Shown here: piece by piece, positions 1-9,533 of the stretch
Numbering within the stretch: the stretch's first letter is position 1
Layout of the letters: each line of letters opens with the position of its first letter
NCBI GenBank assembly: GCA_011389575.1
Contig: JAABUB010000002.1
Coordinates: 1-64,000, forward strand
Reading direction: 5' to 3'
DNA length: 64,000 nucleotides
DNA from: Desulfotignum sp.
Lineage (GTDB): Bacteria > Desulfobacterota > Desulfobacteria > Desulfobacterales > Desulfobacteraceae
The notes under the pieces: generated by a model
What the model saw: only the letters and a program-made list of their open reading frames with translations
The model's database searches: none
Told to the model about the DNA's origin: nothing
Position numbers and translations under genes: made by a program

Positions 1-425
1 AGGGCCTTTTTACACCCGGGCAGAATCTGCCGCACATAGACAACCCCATAGGCCAGAAGTCCGGCAATCAGCAGTGTCACCACTATTTTTTCGGGCCAGG
101 GCACGTCAGGGCTGAGAAAAAACTTGATCTTGAACATGCCCATGGTGGTGAGCCGTTCATGAAAATCCAGCTCCCGCAGGCCCAGAAGCAAAACAAAAAA
201 TCCCGGGGCCGGCCCGGTTTTGACCGTACCCGTCAGGTTCAGATACAGCAGGATCAGGCAGAAAAAAAAGTGGCCGCCTGCGGATAAATTCTCCACCGCA
301 CCATTTTCCCGAACCAGTTCAGAAGGAAGATCTCCGGGCATCAGATAGATGCCGAAGACCATCAGGACATACAAAGCCAGAACCCCTGCAACAAACAAAG
401 TGTTTTCCCGCGTCTTTGACTTCAT
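1..425 (-). CDS. Partial membrane protein of unknown function
   Basis: This reading frame is cut by the window start, so only the first 141 residues are visible; it is not in the ORF track. I translated it from the ATG at 425, which has a GGGAGG ribosome-binding site about ten bases upstream. The visible part has three hydrophobic stretches (roughly residues 10-29, 48-64 and 112-130) and a polar segment containing an RELDFHERL motif between the second and third. It is therefore probably an inner-membrane protein. I do not recognise the family. It is divergent from gatB. Confidence 0.65.
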   Translation of the reverse strand, partial: MKSKTRENTLFVAGVLALYVLMVFGIYLMPGDLPSELVRENGAVENLSAGGHFFFCLILLYLNLTGTVKTGPAPGFFVLLLGLRELDFHERLTTMGMFKIKFFLSPDVPWPEKIVVTLLIAGLLAYGVVYVRQILPGCKKA

Positions 426-612
426 TTTTTTAAAACCTCCCTTTTGTTGGGCATTGTCTATATCACTTTACGCATAAAAATTCATGGAAAAATTAAGAAC
501 CTGCGCAATGAATCAGAAATTGTGCTTGCTCTGTATATGACAAAAAGATACGCCCGGAAAAAACCCAGGCAGAATGTCTGAACAAGCAAATATCCAGAAC
601 CATAAAATTTCA

Positions 613-643
613 TTGATAAATCCCGCCATCAGGGTTATATAAT
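613..643 (+). promoter_or_regulatory. Candidate sigma-70 promoter of gatB
   Basis: TTGATA and TATAAT hexamers lie 19 bp apart, about 50 bp before the gatB start. The -10 is perfect and the spacing slightly long. Confidence 0.45.
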
Positions 644-695
644 CAGGTTGTTGTAAGTGACCCATAAAAACTGTCAAAAGGGGAAGAAACCGTTT

Positions 696-2135
696 ATGGA
701 GTTTGAACCTGTTATCGGCCTTGAGGTCCATGCCCAGCTCAAAACCGAGACCAAAATTTTCTGTTCCTGCACCACCGCCTTCGGCAATGCACCCAATGCC
801 AATACCTGCCCGGTGTGCACCGGCATGCCCGGGGTCCTGCCGGTCTTGAACAAAAAAGCGGTGACCTTTGCCATAAAGGCGGCCCTGGCCACCCATTGCA
901 CCATTGCCCAGGAAAGCCGGTTTGACCGGAAAAATTATTTTTACCCGGATCTGCCCAAGGGATACCAGATTTCCCAGTACGCAGCCCCCATTGCCGAACA
1001 TGGACACCTGGACATTGAAACCGATCAGACAGGAGAAAAATCCATCGGCATCACCCGGATTCACATGGAAGAAGATGCAGGCAAGCTGATCCATGACCCG
1101 GTACGGGGCAAAAGCATGGTGGATCTCAACCGCACAGGGGTGCCCCTGATTGAAATCGTGAGTGAACCCGATATCCGCACCCCGGCTGAAGCAGGGGCCT
1201 ATCTGCGCAAACTGCATGCCATTCTCAGATACATTGATGTGTGTGACGGCAACATGGAACAGGGCAGTTTCCGGTGCGATGCCAATATTTCCCTGCGCCC
1301 AAGGGGCCGGGATGCCTTTGGCACCAGAACCGAACTGAAAAATTTAAACTCCTTCCGCCATGTGGAAAAAGCGATCCAGTATGAAATTGACCGCCAGACC
1401 TATGTGCTGGAACAGGGCACATCCGTGGTTCAGGAAACCCGGCTGTGGGACCCTGCGGCAAACAAGACCGTTTCCATGCGGGGAAAAGAACAGGCCCATG
1501 ATTACCGGTATTTTCCAGACCCTGACCTGGTGCCCCTCATCGTGGACCAGGACTGGATAAATCAGGTGGCAGACCAGATGCCGGAACTGCCGGAAGCAAA
1601 AAAAGCCCGGTTCATGTCCGACTATCAGCTGTCTGACTATGATGCACAGATTCTGACCGCAGATATCAACCTGGCAAACTTTTTTGAAAGTTGTGTAAAA
1701 AACCTGTCCAATGTCAAACAGGCAGCCAACTGGATCTCCACCACCCTGCTGGGCCTGCTCAACAACCGGGGCCTGGATATCACCCAGTCCCCTGTGTCAG
1801 CAGAAGATTTCGGGACCCTCATGGGGTTGCTGGAATCAGATACCATCACTGCCGCAACAGCCAAAACCGTGTTTGAAGAAATGGCAGTGACCGGTGCCGA
1901 TCCTGTGGCCATTGTAAAAGAAAAAGGGCTGGAACAGGTTTCTGACAGCGCAGAGATTCACTCTCTGGTGGACACCGTTCTGGCGGAAAACCCGAATGAA
2001 GTGGCTGCCTTCCAAAACGGAAAAACCAAATTGTTCAGCTTTTTCATGGGACAGATCATGAAAAAAACCCGGGGCAAAGCTGATCCCAAAATCGTAACCC
2101 CTGTTTTACAATCCAAACTTGCATCGGAGAAATAA
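696..2135 (+). CDS. gatB: Aspartyl/glutamyl-tRNA amidotransferase subunit B
   Basis: GatB is the kinase/tRNA-binding subunit of GatCAB, which converts Glu-tRNA(Gln) (and often Asp-tRNA(Asn)) to the amidated form in the cytoplasm. The protein is 479 aa, the usual length. It opens with the family signature ([14 protein letters not shown]), has the catalytic domain to about residue 290, and ends in the helical GatB/YqeY tRNA-binding domain. The ORF track starts at a GTG at 657. I prefer the ATG at 696 because it follows a GGGGAAG ribosome-binding site and gives the normal N-terminus. The partner genes gatC and gatA lie about 8 kb away on the other strand, so the complex is encoded by a split locus. 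Confidence 0.96.
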   Translation: MEFEPVIGLEVHAQLKTETKIFCSCTTAFGNAPNANTCPVCTGMPGVLPVLNKKAVTFAIKAALATHCTIAQESRFDRKNYFYPDLPKGYQISQYAAPIAEHGHLDIETDQTGEKSIGITRIHMEEDAGKLIHDPVRGKSMVDLNRTGVPLIEIVSEPDIRTPAEAGAYLRKLHAILRYIDVCDGNMEQGSFRCDANISLRPRGRDAFGTRTELKNLNSFRHVEKAIQYEIDRQTYVLEQGTSVVQETRLWDPAANKTVSMRGKEQAHDYRYFPDPDLVPLIVDQDWINQVADQMPELPEAKKARFMSDYQLSDYDAQILTADINLANFFESCVKNLSNVKQAANWISTTLLGLLNNRGLDITQSPVSAEDFGTLMGLLESDTITAATAKTVFEEMAVTGADPVAIVKEKGLEQVSDSAEIHSLVDTVLAENPNEVAAFQNGKTKLFSFFMGQIMKKTRGKADPKIVTPVLQSKLASEK

Positions 2136-2136
2136 A

Positions 2137-2823
2137 GTGACATACTTTAAAACAATTATTTGTGTTCTGTGTTTTGTGATGCTTTCTTTTCCGGTTCTCC
2201 GTATGCCTGCAAATCATGTTGTTCCGGCTGCATCCAGTGCCCTGGCTGCCACTGACAGCCAAGATACAGCGGTCCAGCTGCCTGCCACCATTGCGGTGCT
2301 GCCCTTTTCCATCCATGCTTCTGAAGATTTTTCCCATATCCAAAAAGGGGTGGAGTATATGCTGCACTCCCGTCTTTCCTGGCCGGAGAAAGTCCGTGTA
2401 GTGCCCAGACAGAAGATACGCACTGTTTTAAACCAGGTGGACACAACAGACAAAAACCGGCTCATCAAACAGGTGGCAGACCAGACCGACAGCGATCTGA
2501 TCCTGGAAGGCAGCATCACCAGACTTGCAGGATCTTTCAGCATTGATGCCATGGTGTATGATATGAAAAACAAGCGCTATATGACATTTTTTGAACAATC
2601 TGCAGACAGCGGCGAGCTGATCAGCAAAGTAGCCCAGGTTGCCGCCGGCATCAACAAGCAGGTGTTTGACCGCTCCACCATTACCTGGGAAAAAATGGAG
2701 CAGGAACGCCGGGCCCGGATCAATGAACTGAAGCGCAAAAACCCGGAATATCTGATGCAGAACCCCCAGTGGCAGCAGCAGGATGATTCTCCGGGCTGGA
2801 AAATCTGGAAATATTTGTTTTAG
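2137..2823 (+). CDS. Exported TolB-N/FlgO-like protein
   Basis: A 228-aa protein with an N-terminal hydrophobic signal segment (about residues 5-22). Its central domain (IAVLPFSI..., about 55-180) resembles the alpha/beta fold of the TolB N-terminal/FlgO-type envelope proteins. The last 40 residues are charged and then aromatic. I chose the GTG at 2137, one base after the gatB stop, because GGAGA lies six bases upstream; the track start at 2119 is inside gatB. The domain is a paralogue of the N-terminal part of the minus-strand gene at 5938-7566: both contain AVLPF, a TFFEQS motif, and a closing NQKVF/NKQVF segment. It is probably co-transcribed with gatB. The function is unknown, and an envelope-assembly role is only an inference from the fold. 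Confidence 0.7.
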   Translation: MTYFKTIICVLCFVMLSFPVLRMPANHVVPAASSALAATDSQDTAVQLPATIAVLPFSIHASEDFSHIQKGVEYMLHSRLSWPEKVRVVPRQKIRTVLNQVDTTDKNRLIKQVADQTDSDLILEGSITRLAGSFSIDAMVYDMKNKRYMTFFEQSADSGELISKVAQVAAGINKQVFDRSTITWEKMEQERRARINELKRKNPEYLMQNPQWQQQDDSPGWKIWKYLF

Positions 2824-2855
2824 CGGTTAGCGGTTAGCTTTTAGCTGTTAGCCTG
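2821..2855 (+). repeat. Heptameric tandem repeat block (TAGCNNT)
   Basis: Five in-phase heptamers occur: TAGCGGT, TAGCGGT, TAGCTTT, TAGCTGT, TAGCCTG. The first begins exactly with the TAG stop codon of the preceding gene. Related heptamers occur at 48748-48877. Confidence 0.75.
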
Positions 2856-2861
2856 TTCAGA

Positions 2862-4481
2862 CTACATCCCCCAGACCTTGATATCTGCTCCCTGGTATGT
2901 TTCAGTCCGGCGGAAGATCTTGTCTTCCCAGGGAACTTTTACATCACGGTTGAAGATCACCAGGTGGCCATCTTTCGTACCGCAGGTGTCCATGTAACCA
3001 CGGGTCTGTTCCAGGCCCAGGGCAATGGTTTTTTCCAGGCTTTTGTGCAGCACTTTCAGCTCCACCACCACCTTCTGCACCGGGCCCTGCCACCGGGCCC
3101 AGTCCGGTTTCTCATCTTGTGCAGGTTCCAGGGGCCACAGCACCAGCAGGTCCACCCGCTGCCTGCCCAGGCCGTATTCCCTCTCGATCCTTCCCCCGGA
3201 ATTGATAATCCGCTGGAGAAATGCCTGGAGCAGCAGCTGGGGCCCGGCTTCCTTGTACTGGAACCGCTCCAGCCAGTGTGCGGAATGCTTCTGGAAAAAT
3301 TTCTGGAATGCGGCCATGAGTTTGTCCATATCCAGCCGGTTGTCCGGAGTGATATACCAGGCGGTCTGATGGGACAAAGTGATCTGCGTGCTGTACGTCA
3401 ACATCCGGGGAATGATTTCCCGGTAAATGGGGTTGGCGATGGCAAGGTGGGGTTTGCTGCGGATCAGACCCAGATCTGTCACATACTGCACATCATCTTC
3501 GGGCAGGTCCCCCGCAGCATCCATCCACCCGCTTAAAATGCCTGCCACCACCCGATGCACCCGGGGCTCCTGCAGCTTGTCCCCCAGCTGGTCCAGGTGG
3601 GTTTCCCGCCTGAGGATCAGGTTCTCCTTTGCCTGGTCCACCATCTCTTTGTTAACAGGCCGGCTGCGGTCTCTGCCCTCTTTCATTTCAAAACAGACCT
3701 CATAGGCCAGGGCATTTACCAGCCAGGGTTGCCCCTGGCTCAGGTGCCAGATGCAGGAGACGGCATCCGGTGTGAACGCCTGGCCGGTCTCTGTGGTGTG
3801 CTGCTGCAAAAGAAACCGTACCTCATCTTTGATAAAATCACCCATGCGAAGGGATTTTGCCTTGATATTAAAGGCACTGCCGCCGGTGATGATCTCTCTG
3901 CCACTGCCGGAGTGAATCCGGTAGTCGCGCACATCCCGCACCCCGCACAGAACAATGGACGAGGGAAATTGTCCGGGGCGCTGGGGGTAACCCGAGCGGA
4001 TCTGCCGCAGCACTGAAATCAGGGTGTCCCCCACCAGGGCATCGATCTCATCGATGACCAGCACCACCGGAAGGGCACTGGACTGACAAAACCGCGTCAG
4101 AGCCACTTTCAATGCGGCATGTTCACCAGATACAGATAACATTTCCGGCCAGTTTTCAGCCAGTAATGCATCCCCCAAATCCTGTAACGAACGCTCTGCC
4201 AGTTCCACCAGGATGTTTTGCATCCCCTTGGCCACATCTTCTCTGGCCGTCTGTGCCGTTTCCACATTGCAGTACAGTCCCCGGTACCGGCCCCCGGCAT
4301 TCAGATAATCCACCAGTGTCAGCATGGACGTGGTCTTGCCGGTTTGACGAGGGGCATGCAGTACAAAATATTTTTCCTGGGCGATAAGGGTTTCGATCTC
4401 AAAAAGATCAAACCGTTGCAATGGCGGCACTGTATAATGCATTTTCTCGTTTATCGGTCCTGCTGTGTTGAAAAACCGCAT
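2862..4481 (-). CDS. AAA-like ATPase with C-terminal PD-(D/E)XK nuclease-like domain
   Basis: A 539-aa protein. Residues about 1-290 form an AAA-like P-loop ATPase with Walker A (APRQTGKTTS) and a Walker B-like strand (VVLVIDEIDAL). The C-terminal ~140 residues carry RVDLLVLW followed by VVVELKVL, the D...ExK arrangement of PD-(D/E)XK nucleases. I start at the ATG at 4481, which gives the family-typical N-terminus MRFFNTAGPI. The track start at 4610 adds 43 low-complexity residues. The upstream AGGA is weakly placed. Proteins of this build are common in anaerobic bacteria, often in many dispersed copies, and their role is not established. It is a single gene, convergent with the gatB operon and downstream of the porin on the same strand. 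A defence or mobile-element role is speculation. Confidence 0.8.
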   Translation of the reverse strand: MRFFNTAGPINEKMHYTVPPLQRFDLFEIETLIAQEKYFVLHAPRQTGKTTSMLTLVDYLNAGGRYRGLYCNVETAQTAREDVAKGMQNILVELAERSLQDLGDALLAENWPEMLSVSGEHAALKVALTRFCQSSALPVVLVIDEIDALVGDTLISVLRQIRSGYPQRPGQFPSSIVLCGVRDVRDYRIHSGSGREIITGGSAFNIKAKSLRMGDFIKDEVRFLLQQHTTETGQAFTPDAVSCIWHLSQGQPWLVNALAYEVCFEMKEGRDRSRPVNKEMVDQAKENLILRRETHLDQLGDKLQEPRVHRVVAGILSGWMDAAGDLPEDDVQYVTDLGLIRSKPHLAIANPIYREIIPRMLTYSTQITLSHQTAWYITPDNRLDMDKLMAAFQKFFQKHSAHWLERFQYKEAGPQLLLQAFLQRIINSGGRIEREYGLGRQRVDLLVLWPLEPAQDEKPDWARWQGPVQKVVVELKVLHKSLEKTIALGLEQTRGYMDTCGTKDGHLVIFNRDVKVPWEDKIFRRTETYQGADIKVWGM

Positions 4482-4816
4482 ATTGTTTGTTGTATCCTGT
4501 GTTTTATCCTGTTTCCTATTCGTTCTGGTAGTTGTCAGCATAATGCTGATTGTCTTTGTAATCAAGAAATAATAGGATATATTTTGTGCTTCTTTCCTTA
4601 AACAGGGCATTTGGAAGCCAAAAAGGCTGGTTTAAGAGCGAAAATCAACACAAAATATACGTTTTCTCTTACCATTTCAGGTAATTGACGAGGTCCGACC
4701 CATAAACAAATCCATAAACAACAATGGCCCGGTGATGAATATCACCGGGCCATTGTAAAATTCAGGTGGTTGCAGTAGAACAGTGGGAACTTCTAAATCA
4801 GATTATGTAATCCAGA
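4482..4816. other. 335-bp intergenic region
   Basis: It holds the porin terminator (4721-4756) and a weak 11-bp inverted repeat (TATATTTTGTG at 4578 with its complement at 4649). I see no ORF with a ribosome-binding site. Confidence 0.5.
4721..4756 (-). terminator. Rho-independent terminator behind the porin gene
   Basis: A perfect 16-bp stem (ACAATGGCCCGGTGAT and its complement) closes a 4-nt loop. On the minus strand it is followed by TTGTTTATGGATTTG, a moderately T-rich tail. It lies 60 bp after the porin stop. Confidence 0.8.
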
Positions 4817-5788
4817 TTAGAAGTTAATCTGCCATTTGGCACCATAGTACAGGACTTCATCCTGACCAGTTTCTTCAAAATCGATCATACCGATTTCAGG
4901 GGTGATGAACACGCCGGGAGCCAGAGTAATGTTGGACTGCACATAGTAGGCCTGTACTTCGTCTGCCTCGGCACCAGAAACATCCAGTTCAGCTTCATTA
5001 TAGCCGTAACCGACTTCAAAGGAAAACATGTCATTTGCCTGGAAACCAGCGGCAACAACAAATCCCATATTATCAACATCGCCTGCAGCACTGCCTTTAC
5101 CATCACTTCCACCGGTATCAATCCAGATCATATCACCGGCATTCTGGCCTGCATACACGTTAGCATTAACAAAGGCAGCGCCGAAACGGGCTTTTCCACC
5201 AAGAGCAACAACCCAGGTATCAACATCAGTTCCGCCCAGTTCATAGGTCTGGTAACCAGCGGCAAAGTTAAGGCTGTAGGCATCCATTCTCAGGTCATAG
5301 CTGACTTCGACGGCAGGAAAATCAGTTTCTGCACCAGCTGGTGAAGAAGGATCTAATGCAGCAATCTGAAAACCACCGAATGTCAACTGGATCATGGATT
5401 CACGGCCACTATAAACACCACCGTAGGCGAGCAGGTTAGTATCAGCACCATACACCTGGGTGGAGGTGAATATATTCAGAGGAGAGTAGTGCTGACCAAT
5501 ACCCAGCTGGCCGCCACCAAAGTCCCATTCACCCCACAGGATACGGACATTGACGCCTGTCCCGTATTCAAAACGACCCATCAGATTATCAGAAACTTTT
5601 ACATTGGCGCCGATACGGGCGTTGCCCTGCAGGCTCTGTGCGTAATTTGTGGTGTCAGCAAGATCAGAATCTGTATAAAATGTGGATACACGGGAAGATC
5701 CGTAAAAATTCCAGTCAGCCGCAGCTGCTGTCATTGCGGAACCTGCAACCAAAGCAAGGGCTGCAACCAAAACCATTAATTTTTTCAT
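4817..5788 (-). CDS. Outer-membrane porin-like beta-barrel protein
   Basis: A 323-aa protein with a clear Sec signal peptide (MKKLMVLVAALALVAGSAMT..., cleavage near AAA-ADW). The mature chain has alternating hydrophobic and glycine/aromatic strands and ends in a terminal phenylalanine (AKWQINF), the outer-membrane beta-barrel signature. No lysine- or arginine-rich constriction loop is obvious. The start follows a strong AAGGAG site. The gene is monocistronic: its own promoter (5875-5904), a 5' leader with an imperfect hairpin, and a terminator downstream. This fits a highly expressed general diffusion porin. Substrate specificity cannot be read from the sequence. Confidence 0.85.
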   Translation of the reverse strand: MKKLMVLVAALALVAGSAMTAAAADWNFYGSSRVSTFYTDSDLADTTNYAQSLQGNARIGANVKVSDNLMGRFEYGTGVNVRILWGEWDFGGGQLGIGQHYSPLNIFTSTQVYGADTNLLAYGGVYSGRESMIQLTFGGFQIAALDPSSPAGAETDFPAVEVSYDLRMDAYSLNFAAGYQTYELGGTDVDTWVVALGGKARFGAAFVNANVYAGQNAGDMIWIDTGGSDGKGSAAGDVDNMGFVVAAGFQANDMFSFEVGYGYNEAELDVSGAEADEVQAYYVQSNITLAPGVFITPEIGMIDFEETGQDEVLYYGAKWQINF

Positions 5789-5874
5789 CTTTTTCTCCTT
5801 AAAATTTTTTAAATAACCACCTGAAATCCGTCAGCAGACCTTCCTTTTAAGGGCCTGCTGCCAAATCAGTTTCT

Positions 5875-5904
5875 CTTGTAGAGCAGTTTGCATGAACTTG
5901 TCAA
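5875..5904 (-). promoter_or_regulatory. Promoter of the porin gene
   Basis: On the minus strand a perfect TTGACA is followed after 18 bp by TACAAG, about 90 bp before the porin start. The leader contains an imperfect hairpin (CAGCAGGCC pairing with GGTCTGCTG). Confidence 0.6.
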
Positions 5905-5937
5905 TCTTTTTTTTTATTTTTTCCCATTATTTCAATA

Positions 5938-7566
5938 TTATTTCAATTCATAGGAAATAATGCTGGAAGCTTTGTCTTTGGCCAAAATAGCCAGTTTGTT
6001 CTGGGTAACCACTGATACGATGAGTTCTTCTTTGCCATCCCCGGTTATATCGGCAATGGCAAAATCACTGATCCATCCCTGGAGATCGCTGGTAGAAAAG
6101 ATCGGTGCCAGGGCAATACCGTTCCAGGAAAGCACCTGGATTGTACCGTTTTTAAAGCGTTTGTATCTGCCCATTGAACCACCACCGAACTCATTGTTCT
6201 GTACCGCCAGAATTTCCGGTTTGTCATCTTCATTCATATCATAAAAGCATATTCTGGGATGAATATAGATCCGTTTCCGGTAAGAGGCATCTGTGTCATT
6301 TCTTGGCATAAGCCATACATGGGCGGTGCCCCCGTATTTTTGCGTACTTTCCCATTCAATGGCACCGCTGTCACTGGTCACCACCAGGCGGCCGAATTGG
6401 TTGATCATCACGTATTCATCAGCAGTATCGCTTGTAACAGGGCCTTTGGCCAGAGACAGTACAGATGTGTTTCTGGGAAACCGCATCTGCTTTTGCCTGG
6501 CATAGGAGGCACCTTCCGCCTGCATAATGGAAATACGTCCATCAAAGGGGCTGTTGCCGGTATACTGACCCAGGAGGGTGGGGTCGGTGTCCTGCGTCTG
6601 TATGACCCGGTAATAATAGGACTGGTTGTCCACCAGGGTCACATAATCAGATCCATTGTATTCCACCACAAAGGACTGGAGTCCGTCTCTATGGATGGTC
6701 AGGCTGCTGACAAAAATTTCCGGAAAACCGTTTCCGTTGATATCTGCTATGTCCAGGGATACGATGCGGTTGGTGGAAGCATATTCCAACTGCTTTTCCA
6801 GCACCAGCTGATTTCCTGACATCCGGTGGATCATAAGGGTGTCATCCGTGGCTGCCACCACCTGAATGGTGCCGTCTTTGTTCAGGTCTCCTGCTGCCAT
6901 GGCAGTGATGACCCCTTCAAACTTCAAATGGGTGGCAAATCCCCTGGCTCCGGGCTGCTGGCGGTTGACAAACCCGCCCTGGTAAGCTGCGCCCTGCCCT
7001 GAACCCTGGAATCCCCCGGGAGCCTGTGGCCCTTCCGGGGTGGGCTGGACATATAATTCATTGGCAATGGACCGGTTGAACACCTTCTGGTTGATATCGC
7101 CGGCAAAAGTGTTCACCAGGGGGATCACATCCCCCATATTATTGCTCTGTTCAAAAAAAGTCAGGGCCGGCTTGTCTTCGGTGAGATCCACCATGGCGGC
7201 ATCCAGGCTCACACTTTCCCCGAAATGGGTCAAACTGCCGAACAGCACATAATCCGCTCCCAGCTGTTCCCCGATGGCCCGAGCCCGGTCTTGGGTCAGG
7301 GCGGTTGCGGTATCTGCGGATGCCCGGGCCATGGCCGCATCAACAGTAGCCCGGTCCAGCACATCCACATTGCCCGGATCTGAAAGGCGGGATGACAGCA
7401 TGGAAAAAAGCCCGTTCTGCAAAAAGGTCAGATCCTGGGGGGAATTCATGGCAAAGGGAAGAATGGCCACGGTTTTGGGTGCAGCACCTGCCGCCGGACA
7501 GATGATACCCAGCATAAAAATAAAAACAATGCATCCGACCGATGCGGCTAATCGTCTGAATCTCAA
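5938..7566 (-). CDS. Exported protein with TolB/FlgO-like and FG-GAP/VCBS-like repeat domains
   Basis: A 542-aa exported protein. It has a signal peptide (about residues 1-28, ending AAGA-APK), then a TolB-N/FlgO-like domain (about 30-160) homologous to the gene at 2137-2823, then a Q/G-rich linker. The C-terminal half carries repeated calcium-type FG-GAP/VCBS motifs (AAGDLNKDGTIQ, DINGNGFPEI, DMNEDDKPEI, DITGDGKEEL), suggesting an integrin-like beta-propeller. The start is a TTG at 7566 with GGAG seven bases upstream. The function is unknown. The domain mix suggests a periplasmic or outer-membrane-associated binding protein. It lies upstream of the porin on the same strand, but the porin has its own promoter. 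Confidence 0.8.
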   Translation of the reverse strand: MRFRRLAASVGCIVFIFMLGIICPAAGAAPKTVAILPFAMNSPQDLTFLQNGLFSMLSSRLSDPGNVDVLDRATVDAAMARASADTATALTQDRARAIGEQLGADYVLFGSLTHFGESVSLDAAMVDLTEDKPALTFFEQSNNMGDVIPLVNTFAGDINQKVFNRSIANELYVQPTPEGPQAPGGFQGSGQGAAYQGGFVNRQQPGARGFATHLKFEGVITAMAAGDLNKDGTIQVVAATDDTLMIHRMSGNQLVLEKQLEYASTNRIVSLDIADINGNGFPEIFVSSLTIHRDGLQSFVVEYNGSDYVTLVDNQSYYYRVIQTQDTDPTLLGQYTGNSPFDGRISIMQAEGASYARQKQMRFPRNTSVLSLAKGPVTSDTADEYVMINQFGRLVVTSDSGAIEWESTQKYGGTAHVWLMPRNDTDASYRKRIYIHPRICFYDMNEDDKPEILAVQNNEFGGGSMGRYKRFKNGTIQVLSWNGIALAPIFSTSDLQGWISDFAIADITGDGKEELIVSVVTQNKLAILAKDKASSIISYELK

Positions 7567-7673
7567 AGTAACACTCCTTCAATATCGGGCCAGTGGGGTC
7601 AGGCCTGACCCCCGGACCTCATTCAATCATTTTGGATCTTACATTTCACGGCACTATATATCAACCGTACACA

Positions 7674-9533
7674 TCAGACAACCCTTTTGAACAGCTTTTC
7701 CATCCGGGTTTTATCAAAGCTCACCATGGTGGGCCTGCCGTGGGGACAGTGAAAGGGATTGTCACAGGCAAAAAGATCTTTTACAAGGGATTCCATCTCC
7801 CGCAGAGACATGGATTTATTGGCCTGAACAGCATGGTGGCAGGCCATGGAGATAAGACAGTTTTCCCGCCATTGTTCTTTGACAGCAGCATCACTGGTTT
7901 CCATAAGGGTTTCCACAATACCATGGACCAGAGATGTCACCGGTTTTTGGGAAAGAAGGCCGGGCACTGCCTTGACCACAAAGGTGGTGCCCCCGAAGGG
8001 TTCGATGACCAGGCCCAGGGCTTCGAGGTCCGCCAGGATGTTTGATAAAAGATCGGCCTCTCCTGCGCCAAGTTCCAGAGTTTCCGGCACCAGGAGAAAC
8101 TGGCTGTCCCTGGGCAGATGGGTATGCCGGTGTTTGAGTTTCTCATACACCACCCGCTCATGGGCTGCATGCTGGTCCACCAGCATAAGCCGGTCTTCCT
8201 GCTCAGCCAGGATATATGTGCCCATGACCTGGCCAAAGATAGTCGGCAGTTTTTTTTCCGAAATCCCGGTGACGGTTTCAGAGGATCTGTCCCGGGGTGT
8301 CGGTGCAAAAAAAGGGGGTTCATCCGGTGTGACCGGATCTGGTTTTTCGTTTGCATCTGTTTTTTGTGCTGCAGCCTCCGATGCAAAAAAAGGAGTCCCT
8401 TCAGGTTCAGATCTTCGTTTTGGGCCCCAGGAAATGGCAGACTGGACTGCCTGAAGACCGAAATCCTGTGCAAACCCTGTTTTTTCCCGGACATCCGATA
8501 CACGTGATCCGGGCACAGGGCGTGATCCGGCATAGGCGGCAACATTCTGCTGGGCCGCCTTCAGGGCGGTGGCTACGGCTTGTGCCACTGCCTGGTACAC
8601 CGGCTGAGGAGACAAAAACTTGATCTCTCGTTTGGATGGATGGACATTCACATCCACCTGGTCAAAGGGCAGTTCGCAGCAGATCACTGCCACAGGAAAC
8701 CGGCCTTTCATGATCCGGCCTTCAAATCCCCGGAACACCGCTGCCACGATGCCTTTGTCATACACCAGGCGGTTGTTCACAAACAAATAAATCCGGTTGG
8801 CTGTGGACCTTGTCACTGCCGGATTGGCGCAGACCCCGGATATACTGATATCTGCAGCCGTATATGCCAGAGGATACAGCTGGTCTGCCACATCCTTTCC
8901 CAGCACCAGCATGGCCCGGTGCAAAAGATCCTGGTCAGGGGGAAAATGCCTGACCAATTTGCCGTTGACAACCATTTTAAATCCCACACCCGGATTGCCC
9001 AGGGCCATGCCGGAAATGGTATCTGTAATATGACCGGCTTCCGTGGTGTCTGCCTTGAGAAATTTTCTGCGGGCAGGGGTGTTGAAAAACAGGTGTTTCA
9101 CTTCCACCAGGGTGCCGGCCGGGGCACCGGTTTCCGACACCTGCAACAATTTTCCCCCGGCCATTTCCACCCGGACGGCGGTATCAAATTCTTTGGGTTT
9201 TGTCACAAGACAGAATCTGGAAACCGATGCAATGGAGGGCAAGGCTTCTCCTCTGAACCCGAAAGTGCCAATGGAAAACAAGTCTGTCTGGTCAAAGATC
9301 TTGCTGGTGGCATACCGCTCAATGGCCAGCAGGGCCTGATCCCGGGACAGCCCTGCCCCATCGTCAGCCACCCGGATCACAGACTTGCCCCCTTTTTCAA
9401 TCTCAATGGTAATGCGGGCAGCGCCTGCATCAATACTGTTTTCCACCAGCTCCTTGACCACGGATGCCGGCCGCTGCACCACCTCTCCGGCAGCTATCTG
9501 GTTGGACAGAATCTCCGGCAGAATACGGATCAT
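7674..9533 (-). CDS. mutL: DNA mismatch repair protein MutL
   Basis: A 619-aa MutL, which couples mismatch recognition by MutS to strand incision. The N-terminal GHKL ATPase has ENSIDAGA, DDGAGL and FGFRGEALPSIASV. The linker (about 330-430) is variable. The C-terminal dimerisation domain holds DQHAAHERVVYE, matching the DQHA(x)2E(x)4E endonuclease motif, plus ACHHAV and CPHGRP. So this is the nicking type of MutL, as expected where MutH is absent. Its ATG directly abuts the stop codon of the 59-aa ORF upstream, which points to translational coupling in the argS-gatCA-mutL cluster. No mutS is in the window. Confidence 0.96.
   Translation of the reverse strand: MIRILPEILSNQIAAGEVVQRPASVVKELVENSIDAGAARITIEIEKGGKSVIRVADDGAGLSRDQALLAIERYATSKIFDQTDLFSIGTFGFRGEALPSIASVSRFCLVTKPKEFDTAVRVEMAGGKLLQVSETGAPAGTLVEVKHLFFNTPARRKFLKADTTEAGHITDTISGMALGNPGVGFKMVVNGKLVRHFPPDQDLLHRAMLVLGKDVADQLYPLAYTAADISISGVCANPAVTRSTANRIYLFVNNRLVYDKGIVAAVFRGFEGRIMKGRFPVAVICCELPFDQVDVNVHPSKREIKFLSPQPVYQAVAQAVATALKAAQQNVAAYAGSRPVPGSRVSDVREKTGFAQDFGLQAVQSAISWGPKRRSEPEGTPFFASEAAAQKTDANEKPDPVTPDEPPFFAPTPRDRSSETVTGISEKKLPTIFGQVMGTYILAEQEDRLMLVDQHAAHERVVYEKLKHRHTHLPRDSQFLLVPETLELGAGEADLLSNILADLEALGLVIEPFGGTTFVVKAVPGLLSQKPVTSLVHGIVETLMETSDAAVKEQWRENCLISMACHHAVQANKSMSLREMESLVKDLFACDNPFHCPHGRPTMVSFDKTRMEKLFKRVV

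Noticed and set aside
513-1217. 234-aa minus-strand ORF overlapping gatB
   Set aside because: Antisense to the conserved gatB catalytic domain, with no ribosome-binding site.
4578-4659. 11-bp inverted repeat TATATTTTGTG
   Set aside because: AT-rich, long spacer, and within chance expectation for an intergenic region.
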